From: Myxococcus virescens | GTDB taxonomy: Bacteria; Myxococcota; Myxococcia; Myxococcales; Myxococcaceae | NCBI RefSeq assembly: GCF_900101905.1 | Contig: NZ_FNAJ01000005.1 | Location: 62,001 to 126,000, forward strand | Reading direction: 5' to 3' | DNA: 64,000 bases | In this document: positions 62,701 through 64,000 of the stretch, one piece after another | How the letters are laid out: every line of letters begins with the position of its first letter | Numbering within the stretch: the first letter of the stretch is position 1 | Made by a program: the position numbers and the translations under genes | Notes under the pieces: model-generated | Databases searched by the model: none | What the model saw: only the letters and a program-made list of their open reading frames with translations | What the model was told of the DNA's origin: nothing

Positions 62701-63338
62701 GCTACCTCGCTGGCCGCGCGTTCGAATCGAAGAAGGAGGTGCCGCTGGCACGGGTGGAACAGCAGATGTACATCCACTACCAGAAGGGCAGCCTCGTCAT
62801 GTACGCGCTGCAGGACTTCATCGGCGAGGAGCGGGTGAACCGCGCCCTGCGCCGCTACGTGGAGAAGGTCCGCTTCCAGGGCCCGCCGTACACCGGCTCC
62901 TCCGAGCTGCTGGGCTTCCTCCGGGAAGAGACGCCGCCGGAGTACCAGTACCTCATCGAGGACCTGTTCGAGAACATCACCCTCTACGACAACCGCGCCG
63001 TCTCCGCGCAGGTGCGGCAGAACGACCAGGGCACCTGGGACGTCACCCTCAAGGTGACGTCGAAGAAGTACCGCGCCGATGAGAAGGGCGAACAGACGGA
63101 GGTGGACTTCAACGACTGGATGGACGTGGGCGCGCTCGACGAGCGCGGCGAGGCCATCTTCCTGGAGAAGCGCCGGGTGACGAAGGGTGAATCGGAGTTC
63201 ACCTTCACCGTTCCCGTGAAGCCCGTCCAGGTGGGCATCGACCCGCTCAACGTGCTCATCGACCGCACGTCTACCGATAACGTGACGGAGCCCTCCGTCG
63301 CGTCCACGGTAGCGCTGGGGAGCCCGTCCACGCCCTGA
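59736..63338 (+). CDS. ABC-2 permease fused to M1-family aminopeptidase
   Basis: A 1200-residue protein. The first about 580 residues contain about 12 membrane helices in two permease-like blocks (WVYALVLAAAAALMTLAIGA; LAYFGLFMVAAVFG; FWSFVVAGLAMGTMGIS and others). The last about 600 residues form an M1/gluzincin peptidase. EFPRYASFAQSFPN precedes the zinc site HEIAHQWWAHQ, and the third ligand Glu is in TMTSETMSQYAAL, 19 residues after the second His. The peptidase follows the last helix, so its side of the membrane is the same as that C-terminus. Permease-M1 fusions with an ABC ATPase are known mainly in Bacteroidetes and Myxococcales; the substrate is unknown. It ends 5 bp before the next gene. 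Confidence 0.93.
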   Translation: MFTALLTFELRRRVKMISTWVYALVLAAAAALMTLAIGAVFKGFSVASGPELVRVNSPHTVFSFTISLAYFGLFMVAAVFGQAAYQDFGHNTWMLIFTKNVKKGPYLLGRFLGAYLFSAVLMLAIIPGLMVGAAGVWLVDAERLAPFQLTSYLWPYVIGVWPTLFFAGAVFFALAALTRRMAPVYVGVVVLVMGYLTLSAAMSDVQHQDLASLLDPFGFLTFENATRYWTAAERNQDHVPFAGLLLANRLLWSVVGAALLGLAVLRFRTTVEEQRGRGTRQEKEAPAPVAIPTTLAAPTTGSWLRTAFATSWLAYRDILRSPVFWSFVVAGLAMGTMGISISKQIYGTATWPVTWQVLETATRTFQPFLLITITFYAGELVWKERDAGLADIVDATRVPSWVTYGAKLGALLLVAFSLKVVALLSALLSQVLRGYFDIEWNLYATQLFLLDFPHDALLCVLAFFAQVLIHQKYLAYLVMVLYFVLQAALGLVGVEDLLVRYGSEPTLRYSDLNRFGSIIPALVWHRVYWYGLAALLVAVGYLLTVRGLEARWKQRWAAAKARRTRAWTAAAALSLCVFVGAGAFIYYNTHILNPYITRKDRERQQARYEKEYASYAALPHPRITAAKVTFHIHPEALRLEALGSYRIRNKTDAPISKVMLSLPDDARVRGLSLAGVTKPARHDAELGIFIYELPTPLAPGADSAIVFDLEFGAKGFKHGGARTDIVGNGTFFNNMNLPVLGYLKDAELEDDRDRKDYGLPPRERLPDRDDPKAKQDNYIRQDSDFITFEATVSTAKDQIAIAPGYLEKEWTEGNRRFFHYRMDKPILNFFSVLSARYEVMRDTWRDVKLEIYHHPTHTFALDRMMRGMKDTLEYCSENFGPYQHRQARILEFPRYASFAQSFPNTIPYSEALGFIARVEDGRADDVDYPYYVTAHEIAHQWWAHQVVGARAQGATMTSETMSQYAALMVMKHRFGPKKMKRFLKFELDRYLAGRAFESKKEVPLARVEQQMYIHYQKGSLVMYALQDFIGEERVNRALRRYVEKVRFQGPPYTGSSELLGFLREETPPEYQYLIEDLFENITLYDNRAVSAQVRQNDQGTWDVTLKVTSKKYRADEKGEQTEVDFNDWMDVGALDERGEAIFLEKRRVTKGESEFTFTVPVKPVQVGIDPLNVLIDRTSTDNVTEPSVASTVALGSPSTP

Positions 63339-63342
63339 CGGG

Positions 63343-63879
63343 TCAGCGCCAGCGAATGCGCAGGTCGAAGCCGTCGGGCGGCTCGTAGCGTTCCACGTTC
63401 GCCTGGGGCTCGGTGGCGCCGGCCTGCCGCAGCGCACCTTCACAGGTGCCCGCGGCGGCCTCCGCCGGGAACGGGTAGCCCCGGAAGCGGACACGCCAGT
63501 CCGCCGGCCCCAGGGATTCCACCTGGATGTCCACCGGGGAGAAGACGGAGCTGAAGCTCAGCGACACGCGCTTCATGGCGCGCTCGGGTCCGGCCACCTT
63601 GAGGGCAATGCCCACCACCTTGCCCACCAGGGTGTCGAAGTAGCTGCGCACCAGCTCCCGCCCCAGGGTCCGGTAGGCCGACTGACGGTCCATGCCCTGG
63701 TAGCGGTAGCGCACCGTCGCATCCTGACAACCCACGAACACGGCCGCCGGATAGGTGGCGCGGGGCTTGTCCATGTCGAAGCCCGCGGCCAGGAACTCGG
63801 CCTGGAGCTTCGCGTCGGGTTGCGCCAGGCGGACCAGGGATTCGAACAACGTTGATTGAACAGTGACTTCGGCTGGCAT
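63343..63879 (-). CDS. DUF2378 family protein
   Basis: A 178-residue protein of the DUF2378/TIGR02265 family, known essentially from myxobacteria, where many copies occur. The pattern is clear: TVQSTLFESLVRLAQPD, AAGFDMDKPRATYPAAVF, MDRQSAYRTLGRELVRSYFD and TLVGKVVGIALKV. The function is unknown; the fold is probably related to heme-nitric-oxide or V4R-type sensor domains, which is only a guess. The ATG at 63879 has a weak ribosome site. Converges with the ABC-M1 gene. The last 121 bases of the window contain no recognisable gene. Confidence 0.88.
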   Translation of the reverse strand: MPAEVTVQSTLFESLVRLAQPDAKLQAEFLAAGFDMDKPRATYPAAVFVGCQDATVRYRYQGMDRQSAYRTLGRELVRSYFDTLVGKVVGIALKVAGPERAMKRVSLSFSSVFSPVDIQVESLGPADWRVRFRGYPFPAEAAAGTCEGALRQAGATEPQANVERYEPPDGFDLRIRWR

Positions 63880-64000
63880 CGGTGGCGCGGCACCCTAGGG
63901 GAGTCAAGCGGTGCGGGAAAGCGGATGCACCGGCGTTGTTTGACTCGCCAACGTCCGCGCTCAGTCGCCGCGAAGGCCGCCGGGGCCAGGCGGTTGGGGC

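Overview
The window is chromosomal DNA from a high-GC, gene-dense deltaproteobacterium, almost certainly a myxobacterium of the Myxococcus/Corallococcus/Pyxidicoccus group. Signs of this are strong GC bias at third codon positions, many fused signalling proteins (Ser/Thr kinase-receiver-cyclase; kinase-AAA-GAF-histidine kinase), NtrC and NarL-type two-component pairs, an AgmX/PglI-type GYF protein, a DUF2378 protein and a stand-alone CarC-like phytoene desaturase. I see no rRNA, tRNA, insertion sequence, prophage or CRISPR array.

Layout. 1-17.6 kb is a conserved core: hisC (cut by the left edge), accA, a TPR protein, a tandem ArsA/Get3-like ATPase, an NtrC regulator with a small kinase-like partner, a dCMP deaminase family protein, a trypsin-like lipoprotein, a PrkA kinase divergent from a lidless Hsp70, a kinase-receiver-adenylate cyclase fusion and a carotenoid oxygenase. 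17.7-23.3 kb holds an aspartate dehydrogenase-like gene, asparagine synthetase and leuS, all on the minus strand. 23.7-35.0 kb is the most unusual part: eleven genes in two convergent operons. The plus-strand arm is Rieske oxygenase alpha and beta, an unrecognised protein, a PaaK-like ligase, an SDR, a CitE/HpcH-like lyase and a MaoC hydratase. The minus-strand arm is a hydroxymandelate synthase/HPPD-like dioxygenase, a hydroxymandelate oxidase-like enzyme, an ornithine cyclodeaminase/mu-crystallin-like enzyme and an alpha-oxoamine synthase. They meet at a perfect hairpin at 30.5 kb. I infer a small tyrosine-derived pathway that uses free and CoA-bound intermediates, with no carrier protein, NRPS or PKS.

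35.2-50.5 kb has the carC-like desaturase divergent from a giant sensor kinase whose kinase domain is degenerate, clpX, a hypothetical, an AgmX-like protein, truA, a 54-residue ribbon-helix-helix protein, an outer-membrane protein, a MarR-AraC fusion regulator divergent from a membrane protein, and a leucine-rich-repeat lipoprotein. 50.5-54.9 kb is a minus-strand sulfur neighbourhood: MoeB/ThiF, TusA, a MoaD/ThiS-like carrier ending GG, a degenerate E1, a JAMM peptidase, then cysC with its own sigma-70-like promoter and a basic tail, and larE. 55-64 kb carries a NarX/NarL-type two-component pair, a GH5-like lipoprotein, an ABC ATPase with a permease-M1 peptidase fusion, and a DUF2378 protein.

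Gene starts were chosen from ribosome-binding sites and family N-termini; several are GTG or TTG. Function calls rest on motif recognition by eye, without database searches.
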